A stretch of DNA of 11,578 nucleotides, taken from positions 4,434 through 16,011 of the forward strand of contig MEWG01000013.1 of NCBI GenBank assembly GCA_001773295.1. The letters run 5' to 3'. The position numbers were made by a program, and so were the translations under genes. Positions 1 to 6,854 of the stretch are shown piece after piece. Position 1 is the stretch's first letter. Every line of letters starts with the position of its first letter. The notes beneath the pieces are model-generated. The model did no database searches and was not told where the DNA came from. It saw only the letters and a program-made list of their open reading frames with translations. The stretch is from a candidate division WWE3 bacterium RIFOXYD1_FULL_39_9 (GTDB taxonomy: Bacteria; Patescibacteriota; WWE3; UBA101185; UBA10185).

Positions 1-335
1 TCCAACGGTATGATGCGTACATTTTTGTTTTGTATTGCTCCGCGCTCGGCTAAAAAGTGCTCAACAGAACGTATATTTTCAGTGGTCGGGGATAAATTTT
101 CTACAGAAAGTGGTCTCGTCCCTAGATTTAATGTACCGATCGCTCCCAATTTTGTGCTGGTATAAACCTGAGGCGATTCTTCTTGATGTTGTCGGACTAG
201 TGACGATATATACTCCTTAGTAACAGATCGTGTTGAGGTGTTTTTCCTTCGTGCATCCTCTGCTACTCGCTCCTTTGACTCGTTTATCGCGATTTCATCC
301 ACAGGTACACCAAAATTAACAGATTCGTAACTCAT
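1..335 (-). CDS. Partial gene, C-terminus beyond left edge; possibly laccase-domain (YfiH/PgeF-like)
   Basis: An open frame of 111 codons without a stop runs from an ATG at 335-333 to the window edge. The start is supported by a TATAAT hexamer (347-342) 6 nt upstream. The first ~55 residues are hydrophilic and charged, with no signal peptide or membrane segment. From about residue 58 the pattern YTSTKLGAIGTLNLG, followed by an N-rich helix (ENIRSVEHFLAERG), faintly resembles the start of laccase/polyphenol-oxidase (YfiH) domains, which typically begin with FTTR-GG-s-LNLG and a following NR-helix. That match is by eye and weak, and the domain's catalytic His/Cys residues would lie outside the window. 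The N-terminal extension would be unusual for that family. The coding call is fairly good; the function is uncertain. It is divergent from proS with 112 bp between them. Confidence 0.65.
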   Translation of the reverse strand, partial: MSYESVNFGVPVDEIAINESKERVAEDARRKNTSTRSVTKEYISSLVRQHQEESPQVYTSTKLGAIGTLNLGTRPLSVENLSPTTENIRSVEHFLAERGAIQNKNVRIIPL

Positions 336-341
336 GACTAA

Positions 342-347
342 ATTATA
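342..347 (-). promoter_or_regulatory. -10 box of the left-edge gene (leaderless type)
   Basis: A perfect TATAAT on the minus strand ends 6 nt before the ATG at 335, so transcription would start at or next to the start codon. No Shine-Dalgarno sequence is present and the -35 region (around 365-370, TATGTA) is weak. Confidence 0.6.
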
Positions 348-433
348 TAGGCGCGCACACAAAATACATAGATTGACAACACATAACTTAAAAGCGGGGA
401 CTCTTAAAACGGTGTTTTTTTCGCGCAATACGC

Positions 434-439
434 TATAAT
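434..439 (+). promoter_or_regulatory. -10 box of proS (leaderless type)
   Basis: A perfect TATAAT ends 8 nt before the proS ATG at 448. The expected transcription start (6-8 nt after the hexamer) falls on or just before the A of the ATG. No purine-rich ribosome-binding site is seen upstream and the -35 region near 411-416 is poor, so this is a -10-driven call. Confidence 0.6.
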
Positions 440-447
440 ACAAACTA

Positions 448-2178
448 ATGCGATACTCAAAAATATTTGGAAAAACTAATAAAAGCGCAAAAGAATACGA
501 TTCAATAAACGCAACATACTTAATCCGTGGGGGATTTATCGATCAGACTATGGCCGGGGTTTACACATACCTACCACTAGGCCTTCGTGTTATCAACAAG
601 CTTTCAAAAATAGTTCGGGAAGAGATGGATAAAATCTCTGTAGAGATGCTCATGCCTGCACTATCTCCTAAATCTTTATGGGAAACTACTGAAAGATATA
701 ATTCTGTGGATGTTTTATTTAAAGCATCTCCGGCAAATGAAACTTCAAATACTAGAAACAACGCTGATTACGTTCTGAATCCTACCCATGAGGAAGTAAT
801 AACTCCTCTGGCTAAGAATTTTAATTACAGTTATAAAGACCTGCCGTTTTCTGTTTATCAGATACAATCAAAGTTCCGAAACGAGGCAAGACCTAAATCA
901 GGGTTGTTAAGAGGGCGTGAATTTATAATGAAAGATCTCTACAGCTTTCACAAGAGTGAGAAGGAACTTAAGGAGTTTTATTTGGTTGCAAAAGAAGCAT
1001 ATTTTAAAGTTCTTGAAAGAGTAGGGCTGCGCAATGAAACGTATTACGTGGCTGCATCTGGAGGCGATTTTACTGATGAATTTTCGCACGAATTCCAAGT
1101 TAAGTGCGAAACGGGCGAGGATACTATTTTCTATTCAACTGACGATGAGGTAGGGTACAACCGCGAAGTTGCTCCTGCACTTGCTCCTGAAAAAGAGGAA
1201 AGAGAAAAGCCTAGAGAGATGGAAGAGGTTTTGACAGAAGGCGTTACGGGCGTAAAGGACCTTTGTGAATTTTTAAAAGTAACACCGGAAAAAACTACTA
1301 AAACTATAATTTACGATACAGACATTGGACCTATTGTGGCTTGTGTTCGCGGAGATTACGAAATAAATGAAGAAAAGCTTCGCAAATCAGCCGGAGTGAA
1401 ATGGGTAAAATTGGCAACTGAGGAAAGTGTTAAAAGCTTTACCGGCGCTGAAGTAGGTTACGCGGGAATTGTTAATTTGCCGGAAGGCGCAAAGCTGTTC
1501 GTAGACGAATCGGCAAAATACTTAACTAACTTTGAAACCGGCGCGAACAAAACAAACTATCACTATAAAAATGTTAACTGGTATAAAGACATTCCGATGC
1601 CTGAGGTTCTTTACGATCTCAAGGTCGCTAAAGAAGGGGATTTATATCCGGAAACCGGCAAGCCTTACTCTGTATTTAAGGCAAGTGAGGTCGGTAATAT
1701 CTTCCCGTTGAACACAAAATTTACAAAAGCATTCAACTACTACTTCACCAATGAGAAAGGTCAGCAAGAAATTGTTTATACCGGTAGCTACGGGTTGGGG
1801 ATTAGCAGACTGATGGGTATTTTGGTTGAAAAATTCCATGACGACAAAGGAATTGTTTGGCCGGAGAATGTGGCACCGTTTACTGTACATTTAGTTGGAC
1901 TAAATCTGGAAAATGCTGAAGTAAAAACAAAGGCAGAAACACTTTATCAAAAACTGGTTTCAGCCAATGTAGAGGTTTTGTATGACGACAGGGAAAGTGT
2001 ATCTGCCGGCGAGAAATTTGCTGATGCTGACCTGATTGGTCTTCCTTACAGAATAGTTGTTTCCGCAAAAACCAAAGATGCGCTAGAATTTAAAAAGAGG
2101 AACGAGCCTAAAGAGAAAATGGTAGCCGAAGCAGAACTAGTAGCGTTTTTAACTAAAGCAAATGGACAAAAATTATAA
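448..2178 (+). CDS. proS: Prolyl-tRNA synthetase, bacterial type with editing insertion
   Basis: Cytoplasmic class II aminoacyl-tRNA synthetase that charges tRNA-Pro with proline. At 576 aa it is close to the usual bacterial length of about 570. The catalytic core begins with motif 1 around residues 35-72 (MAGVYTYLPLGLRVINK), continues with THEEV at 113-117, and has motif 2 at about 143-160 (FRNEARPKSGLLRGREF). Residues ~226-390 form the inserted YbaK-like cis-editing domain, recognisable by TTKTIIY, VRGDYEINEEKLRK and GYAGIVNLPEG. Motif 3 is GSYGLGISRLMG at ~446-457, followed by the anticodon-binding domain (from ~475; YDDRESVSAGEKFADADLIGLPYRI). Motif 2 departs from the common RDE-RPRFG form (N for D, S for F), and EVGNIFPLN replaces EVGHIFQLG. 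These changes suggest a divergent, CPR-like lineage rather than loss of function. The ATG at 448 is placed by the -10 box 8 nt upstream. Its end overlaps the next gene by 17 bp. Confidence 0.97.
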   Translation: MRYSKIFGKTNKSAKEYDSINATYLIRGGFIDQTMAGVYTYLPLGLRVINKLSKIVREEMDKISVEMLMPALSPKSLWETTERYNSVDVLFKASPANETSNTRNNADYVLNPTHEEVITPLAKNFNYSYKDLPFSVYQIQSKFRNEARPKSGLLRGREFIMKDLYSFHKSEKELKEFYLVAKEAYFKVLERVGLRNETYYVAASGGDFTDEFSHEFQVKCETGEDTIFYSTDDEVGYNREVAPALAPEKEEREKPREMEEVLTEGVTGVKDLCEFLKVTPEKTTKTIIYDTDIGPIVACVRGDYEINEEKLRKSAGVKWVKLATEESVKSFTGAEVGYAGIVNLPEGAKLFVDESAKYLTNFETGANKTNYHYKNVNWYKDIPMPEVLYDLKVAKEGDLYPETGKPYSVFKASEVGNIFPLNTKFTKAFNYYFTNEKGQQEIVYTGSYGLGISRLMGILVEKFHDDKGIVWPENVAPFTVHLVGLNLENAEVKTKAETLYQKLVSANVEVLYDDRESVSAGEKFADADLIGLPYRIVVSAKTKDALEFKKRNEPKEKMVAEAELVAFLTKANGQKL

Positions 2179-2383
2179 GAAAGCTATTCTTACTTTTTTT
2201 ATTTCCGTTCTAATTTTTATCGGCGGGGTTTTGCTTATCGATGCACTTAACAAGTCTCTGAGCGAAGACATTGATGCTTTTAAAATGCAGTACGAAGAGG
2301 CCGAAAGGCTTAGAAACAACCCGGCAACAATCATCTATCCGGAAACCTCGGAGACTACGCCTGCAGAAGAACCTATCGACTAA
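2162..2383 (+). CDS. Small single-pass membrane protein, function unknown
   Basis: This 73-aa protein has a short basic N-terminus (MDKNYKK), one strongly hydrophobic segment at about residues 8-29, then an acidic, probably helical stretch (~33-52) and a Thr/Pro/Glu-rich tail. The topology suggests an N-terminal membrane anchor with the rest outside (positive-inside rule; inference). It starts inside proS in another frame, overlapping by 17 bp, so it is probably co-transcribed and translated by coupling or re-initiation. No Shine-Dalgarno is visible. Its TAA stop (2381-2383) interlocks with the tsaD stop on the other strand. I do not recognise a family. The clean membrane-helix pattern and good fit to the inter-gene space support a real gene. 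Confidence 0.72.
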   Translation: MDKNYKKAILTFFISVLIFIGGVLLIDALNKSLSEDIDAFKMQYEEAERLRNNPATIIYPETSETTPAEEPID

Positions 2384-3432
2384 TTCCCGTTATTCCCAAA
2401 ATTACTCATTATTGTTAACGAAGGATCTGCTGTTACTTCCTCTATCTTCTTCGGGGTGTTTATAAAATAAGCGGCTGAAGCAATATAAATAGCGTTGTCT
2501 GTACATAATTTTAGTGAGGGAATACGGACATAAACACCTATTGATTCGCCTGCTGCTTGCATTCTATTACGTAACTTTTTGTTTGCTGAGACACCGCCTC
2601 CCAATAAAATTGTTTTGGCGCCGTATTCTTTGGTAGCTTTAATTGTTTTAGTAACTAACACGTCGACTACTGCTTCTTCAAATTCATAAGCGACATGCTC
2701 TGTTGAATAAATACCGGACTCAATAATTCTTTTTACCGAAGTCTTGAGACCTGAAAAGGAGAAATCGTAATTATCTTTATCTAACATCGGTCTTGGAAGA
2801 AACGACGGTTGCGGCTGAACTGCGGTCTCGGCTAACTTAGACAACTCAGCCCCACCAAGATATTTTGAAAGCCCCAATAGCCTTGCTGTTTTATCAAACG
2901 CTTCTCCTGCCGCATCGTCTAAGGTACTACCAATAAATTCAAAATCTCCGTGCCCTTTCATGAGAACTAAATCTGTGTGACCTCCGCTTACTATCAAAAC
3001 TACACACGGGAATTGAATAGGTAACGTTTCCTCCGTATTTTCTGTTAAAAAGTTTGCGTAAATATGCCCGACAAGATGATTTACCGGAATGAGCGGCTTG
3101 TTCCAAGCTACAGCAAGTGCTTTTGCAGCCTCAACACCAATTAATAAAGAGCCGATAAGCCCGGGGCCTGCCGTAACTGCAATAGAATCGATGCTCTCAA
3201 TCGCTTCTTGTCTGGTTTTGCCTGCAGCCGCGCAATAATCTTTTAGGGTTTTGTCTATTACCGGTACGATAAACTCCAGCTGTTTTCTAGCTGCTATTTC
3301 CGGCACAATCCCTCCGGTAGATTCGTGCAATTCTTTGGAGGTGGCTATTGTCGACGCTAAACATTTGGTGCCGTTTTCTACAACCGCGCACGCCGTCTCA
3401 TCGCAGGATGTTTCGATACTAAGTATATTCAT
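2380..3432 (-). CDS. tsaD: tRNA N6-adenosine threonylcarbamoyltransferase TsaD
   Basis: TsaD (Kae1/YgjD family, ASKHA fold) transfers the threonylcarbamoyl group from TC-AMP to A37 of ANN-decoding tRNAs, working with TsaB and TsaE, neither of which is in this window. Family motifs are visible in order: MNILSIETSCDETA at the N-terminus, GGIVPEIAARKQLE, the metal-binding HxxxH as NHLVGH, VSGGHTDLVL, the phosphate-binding DDAAGEAFDK, YDFSFSGLKTSVKR, GGGVSANKKLR and CTDNAIYIA. The frame extends 17 codons further upstream to 3483. I choose the ATG at 3432 because the family motif begins there, giving 350 aa (a usual length), and because a TATAAT lies 9 nt before it, inside the longer reading. The first family His (commonly A-R-x-H) is Gln here (AARKQLE), while the NHLVGH pair is intact. 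It may also be reached by read-through from the upstream lipoprotein gene. Confidence 0.96.
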   Translation of the reverse strand: MNILSIETSCDETACAVVENGTKCLASTIATSKELHESTGGIVPEIAARKQLEFIVPVIDKTLKDYCAAAGKTRQEAIESIDSIAVTAGPGLIGSLLIGVEAAKALAVAWNKPLIPVNHLVGHIYANFLTENTEETLPIQFPCVVLIVSGGHTDLVLMKGHGDFEFIGSTLDDAAGEAFDKTARLLGLSKYLGGAELSKLAETAVQPQPSFLPRPMLDKDNYDFSFSGLKTSVKRIIESGIYSTEHVAYEFEEAVVDVLVTKTIKATKEYGAKTILLGGGVSANKKLRNRMQAAGESIGVYVRIPSLKLCTDNAIYIASAAYFINTPKKIEEVTADPSLTIMSNFGNNGN

Positions 3433-3441
3433 AGACAAGCC

Positions 3442-3470
3442 ATTATAGATCAGCTGAACTTTTTTTTGAA
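3442..3470 (-). promoter_or_regulatory. tsaD promoter (near-leaderless)
   Basis: On the minus strand a -35 TTCAAA (3470-3465) is followed by a 17-bp spacer and a perfect -10 TATAAT (3447-3442). The -10 ends 9 nt before the tsaD ATG at 3432, leaving at most about 3 nt of 5' leader. It also argues against the longer start at 3483, which lies upstream of this promoter. Confidence 0.6.
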
Positions 3471-3485
3471 ATGGGAAATACAAAA

Positions 3486-4790
3486 TTATCTGGTATTTAC
3501 AATCGCGTCTTTAGCAGTTTTTAGAACTGCTGCGGGATCGGCGGTAGGAATAGACATTTCGTTTACTGCAGTTCGTAGTGCTTCTACTGCGGATTTGTTT
3601 CCGGCACGCGCTGCTATTCTACCTGTAGAGGCATAAGGAGCGGTATCCAAAACAGGCTTTAGATAGGGATTAGAATCAAGCTGTGATTTTAATGCTGTCG
3701 AGCTGTAAGGTGAGCCAAATTTTCTAAAAGCGCTGTTTTCGCTAAACAGACTTAACTGCTGCTCGTCTTGAGACATGAACTTAATGAAGTCCCAGGCAAC
3801 GGCTTTGTTAGCACTTCCTGAAGGAACGGCCATCATCCAAAAGCTACTCCAAGCAGCAGGGGTATCTGGCAAGGCCTGAGGAACCGGAGCTACTCCTATA
3901 TCCAAGTCGGGTCTGGCGGTAACTATGTCTAGTAAACTCCACGCAGGTACAAAAATCATAGAAACTTTTTCCTGAGCAAATGCAGAGGAGGCTTCAGGCA
4001 TGGTATTATCCCACACTTTATCCTCGACCATAAAATTAGCGTAAAACGCCAGGGCATCCTGGGCCGCCTTTGAATCAAGATCTGCAGGAATATTTACCTG
4101 CGCTTGTGAGAACATTAATCCTAAAATATCTGAGAAGAACGTGATGTTATCTGCAGCACCCATCGCAGCACCTGCTCTCACAATTGTATTTTGCTGACCT
4201 CTAATAGTGAGCTCTAGTGCAAGTCTTCTAAACTCTTCCCAAGCGGTCGGAGGTACTGTCTGGTCAATCTCTTCGAAATGCTTTTTGTTGTAGACAAGAA
4301 CTAAACCGTCATAGTATACCGGTGCCGCATAGACTGAGTCATCTAAAACAGCGGATTGTTGGGCTGCTGGATAAAATCTCGAGGCATAGTCCTGAGCTGA
4401 CATAACGTTAGCAGGAGCAGGAGCCAAAGATCCTTTAAGACCTGGAACCCATGAATTGTGTACAAAAACAATATCCGGCGCGCTTTCTTGACCGGCTCTG
4501 GTGTAAACAGTTTCTTTGTAATCTTCCAGCTTCAGAACAGATCTATCGTCATAATTTACTGTAATGTTTGGATGTGTTTCCCGATATTTAATTATGAGCT
4601 TGTCCATAACTTCAGGGCTTTCCCACAGTCCCCAAATACTTATAGTGGCTGCTTGATCGGTAGGAATTTCGTTAGAATCTCCGGCACCTCCAAAGAACCT
4701 GCCTATAACAGGCAAATCTTGCAAAGTACACGCAGTGATAAAAAAGGGAAGAATTATTAGAAGGGCAGCAACAAGTACTTTATTTCTCAT
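3486..4790 (-). CDS. Extracellular solute-binding lipoprotein (ABC importer family 1)
   Basis: This looks like the substrate-capture component of an ABC importer, of the family 1 fold that mostly binds sugars and oligosaccharides; the ligand cannot be told from sequence. From the ATG at 4790 the protein is 434 aa. It starts with a lipoprotein signal peptide (MRNK, hydrophobic core, lipobox ITAC with Cys21), then a Gly-rich linker and the binding-protein domain (ISIWGLWESPEVMDKLI, PDIVFVHNSW, YDGLVLVYNKKHFEE, TAWEEFRRLA, SGSANKAVAWDFIKFMS). A start six codons upstream at 4808 is possible in frame, but a TATAAT hexamer lies between the two ATGs, so 4790 is preferred. It follows the O-antigen ligase-like gene by 34 bp and has its own promoter. 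No permease or ATPase gene lies in the window, so its transporter partners are elsewhere or absent. Confidence 0.9.
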   Translation of the reverse strand: MRNKVLVAALLIILPFFITACTLQDLPVIGRFFGGAGDSNEIPTDQAATISIWGLWESPEVMDKLIIKYRETHPNITVNYDDRSVLKLEDYKETVYTRAGQESAPDIVFVHNSWVPGLKGSLAPAPANVMSAQDYASRFYPAAQQSAVLDDSVYAAPVYYDGLVLVYNKKHFEEIDQTVPPTAWEEFRRLALELTIRGQQNTIVRAGAAMGAADNITFFSDILGLMFSQAQVNIPADLDSKAAQDALAFYANFMVEDKVWDNTMPEASSAFAQEKVSMIFVPAWSLLDIVTARPDLDIGVAPVPQALPDTPAAWSSFWMMAVPSGSANKAVAWDFIKFMSQDEQQLSLFSENSAFRKFGSPYSSTALKSQLDSNPYLKPVLDTAPYASTGRIAARAGNKSAVEALRTAVNEMSIPTADPAAVLKTAKDAIVNTR

Positions 4791-4797
4791 CGTATAA

Positions 4798-4827
4798 ATT
4801 ATATTCATATCTGGCCATGGTTGTCTA
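4798..4827 (-). promoter_or_regulatory. Promoter of solute-binding lipoprotein gene (leaderless)
   Basis: On the minus strand a -35 TAGACA (4827-4822, 5 of 6 to consensus) is followed by an 18-bp spacer and a -10 TATAAT (4803-4798). The -10 ends 7 nt before the ATG at 4790. The -35 shares bases with the TAG stop of the preceding gene (4827-4825), so a new transcript starts immediately at the operon boundary. Confidence 0.65.
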
Positions 4828-6078
4828 GAACCGAGAGGTTTTGCTTACACTGCCTAAAGATGCACACATGCCAATTATAAGCCACAACAAAAGCCACGGC
4901 TGATGTATTGTCACAAAGTAATGATCAAAACTTCCTAAAAATATAATCTGCAATAGGGCGATATACAGAAAGGAATTGTTTTGCCACATTTGCAGAAAAA
5001 CATACCCTAAAATCAGTACAAATAACAAAAACCCAACCAAGCCCATTTCTAGAAGTACCAAGACAAAAATATTATGCACCGGCTGAACAAATCGAATATC
5101 TTTTGACCACGGGATGTTTTTTTCCAAAGCAACTATTGAATTATTGATACCTACCCCAAATAAAACTTCTGAAGAGATTATTTTATATGAAGCGTTAAGT
5201 AGATTAATTCTGCGGTAAACAGAAGGATTTTCGTTAACAAGTTTGTTGCGCACCGAAGGCATCAAAAAACCTGCAACTAAAATTGCGATCACAAACAACA
5301 TCGCAGCTTTTTTTCCATGCTGTTTTGAAAAAACAAGAATAATTCCGATAACCAGTGAGGCCCAAGACAGATAACTAAAAGTAACCACTAAGGCAAAAAT
5401 GCCGGTCAAAAATACAAACAATAAACTCTTACTTCTTGTCTGCAAGTACTTTTGAAAAATCCAAATTAACAAGATGCTTAGAATTCCTCCAAAAATATTC
5501 GGGTGCCTGAACAATCCGTACGCAGGAATTTTTGTGTAGCCAAAAACATTTTCCTTAGCTATGGATACAATTCTGCTGTCGTAAGGCTGCTCTCCGAAAA
5601 CCAAGTAGTTATCAAATATCGACCCCTGATGTAAGTACTGGGCAACTCCCAGCAATCCTAAAAGAAATACTGAAACAGTAAAGATCTTTGTTAATAAACC
5701 AAAATCTCTGTCGAAATTAAAATTAGTGGCAGTATAAAACATAAAAAGGACGTACAGCGCTGTTCTGGCAAAAAATACCAGAGAGGGGAGAGTTCTTCCG
5801 GATTCAAAAACAGACAACAACATAGCAAAAACAAACCAAATTGCTAAAACAACTTGAGGGAAAGTAATTATTTTTTTCCAATCTTCTTTGAAACTACTGC
5901 TTAAACTCCAAGATATTATCAGGGCAAGAACAAGCAGATCCTGAATAAAAAGAGTGGGAATAAGATAGTCGATCAATAGTCCGCCTGCATAAGCTTCTTT
6001 AACTATAAAATGATACCCGAGGTTAATAGGGAGACACGCGGCAACCAGAAAGAATAATTTTCTTGAGATATTTATCAT
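4825..6078 (-). CDS. O-antigen ligase/polymerase-like polytopic membrane protein (Wzy_C family)
   Basis: This 417-aa integral membrane protein has roughly ten or more hydrophobic segments spread over its whole length. The pattern fits the O-antigen ligase / Wzy polymerase superfamily, which joins lipid-linked glycans on the outer face of the cytoplasmic membrane. Supporting signs are a mid-protein helix pair around VVTFSYLSWASLVIG (where the family usually has an S-R near the helix), the segment VYRRINLLNASYKIISSEVLFGVGINNS ahead of a long external loop, and the Wzy_C-type VQPVHNIFVLVLLEMGLVGF with its conserved His-Asn. The actual acceptor and donor are unknown. It could act on an S-layer glycan, a teichoic-acid-like polymer or a capsule. 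It overlaps the end of gatD by ATGA (6075-6078), so it is translationally coupled in the murT-gatD operon. Confidence 0.85.
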   Translation of the reverse strand: MINISRKLFFLVAACLPINLGYHFIVKEAYAGGLLIDYLIPTLFIQDLLVLALIISWSLSSSFKEDWKKIITFPQVVLAIWFVFAMLLSVFESGRTLPSLVFFARTALYVLFMFYTATNFNFDRDFGLLTKIFTVSVFLLGLLGVAQYLHQGSIFDNYLVFGEQPYDSRIVSIAKENVFGYTKIPAYGLFRHPNIFGGILSILLIWIFQKYLQTRSKSLLFVFLTGIFALVVTFSYLSWASLVIGIILVFSKQHGKKAAMLFVIAILVAGFLMPSVRNKLVNENPSVYRRINLLNASYKIISSEVLFGVGINNSIVALEKNIPWSKDIRFVQPVHNIFVLVLLEMGLVGFLLFVLILGYVFLQMWQNNSFLYIALLQIIFLGSFDHYFVTIHQPWLLLWLIIGMCASLGSVSKTSRF

Positions 6079-6854
6079 TGCTTCAATTTTTTTGAGGCAG
6101 TGTGGGCAGCAATAATTAACGCGTCGTCTAGTGGAGGTAACTCTTCTCCGGAAATCTGCAGCGCCTGTGCAATCAAATAGTCCGCGAAGTGAGGATTTCG
6201 TGCAAGAAAAGGTCCGTGAAAATAAGTTCCATAAGATTTTTTATAAACAGCACCTTCGGTTTTATCTTCAGAATTATTTCCGTGACCAACTACAACTTTT
6301 GCTAACGGCGCGATATTTTTACCAAGATAAGTTCTTCCGCCGTGGTTTTCGAATCCAACCAAAGTAGTATCTAGTTTATTTACATTTTTAAATACAGGAT
6401 CGTTGGTAATAATTTCAGATAGCTCTGCCTGGGTATTGCCTATACATCTTGGTTTTTTCTCACCAAAATGCTCTGTATGTAAATCGAAAATACCGAGCCC
6501 GTTAAGAACTGTCCCGTCCGCAGATTTGTAATAGTGGCCAAACAGCTGATAAGAGCCGCAAATATACAGCCCGACACCGTTATTTTCAGTGTATTCCCTC
6601 AGTAATTCTTTTTTGTTATTTACCAAATCTCCGTACATAGATTTCTGACCGGAGTCAGGCCCGCCTCCCATAAAAACAAAGTTTACCTTTTGCATAAAAG
6701 AAGCATCGAAACCGGAATCTATGGATATATTCATAACCTCAACTTCAATTCCGCGTTTCAGCGCCCGTTGAGAAATAATTTCCACGTTACCGTTATCTCC
6801 GTAAAGGTTTAGAAGATCCGGATAGAAATAGGCGATACTTAACTTATTGTTCAT
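6075..6854 (-). CDS. gatD: Lipid II isoglutaminyl synthase, glutamine amidotransferase subunit GatD
   Basis: A 259-aa class I glutamine amidotransferase of the CobB/CobQ-like type. In the MurT-GatD pair, GatD hydrolyses glutamine and channels ammonia to MurT, which amidates the alpha-carboxyl of D-glutamate in the lipid II stem peptide at the inner membrane face. The nucleophile is Cys99 in the elbow GVGLYICGSYQ, and the catalytic His is most likely His213 in GTYFHGPFLARNP. FMGGGPDSGQ (61-70), with the typical oxyanion-side glycines, and GFENHGGRTYL (167-177) are also family features. The length is near the 243 aa of the Staphylococcus aureus enzyme. It lies directly after murT with an ATGA overlap (6851-6854), and a Shine-Dalgarno AGGAAG sits 9 nt before its ATG, inside murT. 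Confidence 0.94.
   Translation of the reverse strand: MNNKLSIAYFYPDLLNLYGDNGNVEIISQRALKRGIEVEVMNISIDSGFDASFMQKVNFVFMGGGPDSGQKSMYGDLVNNKKELLREYTENNGVGLYICGSYQLFGHYYKSADGTVLNGLGIFDLHTEHFGEKKPRCIGNTQAELSEIITNDPVFKNVNKLDTTLVGFENHGGRTYLGKNIAPLAKVVVGHGNNSEDKTEGAVYKKSYGTYFHGPFLARNPHFADYLIAQALQISGEELPPLDDALIIAAHTASKKLKQ

Noticed and set aside
35..220. Plus-strand open frame of 61 codons
   Set aside because: It lies wholly opposite the longer left-edge minus-strand frame, which has a promoter-placed start.
373..378. Perfect TTGACA upstream of proS
   Set aside because: It lies 55 bp from the TATAAT at 434-439, far beyond any usable spacer, and no -10 follows at 16-18 bp (396-401 is GGGGAC). Treated as chance.
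3433..3483. Longer start for tsaD at 3483
   Set aside because: The extra 17 residues precede the family N-terminus, and the TATAAT at 3447-3442 lies within them.
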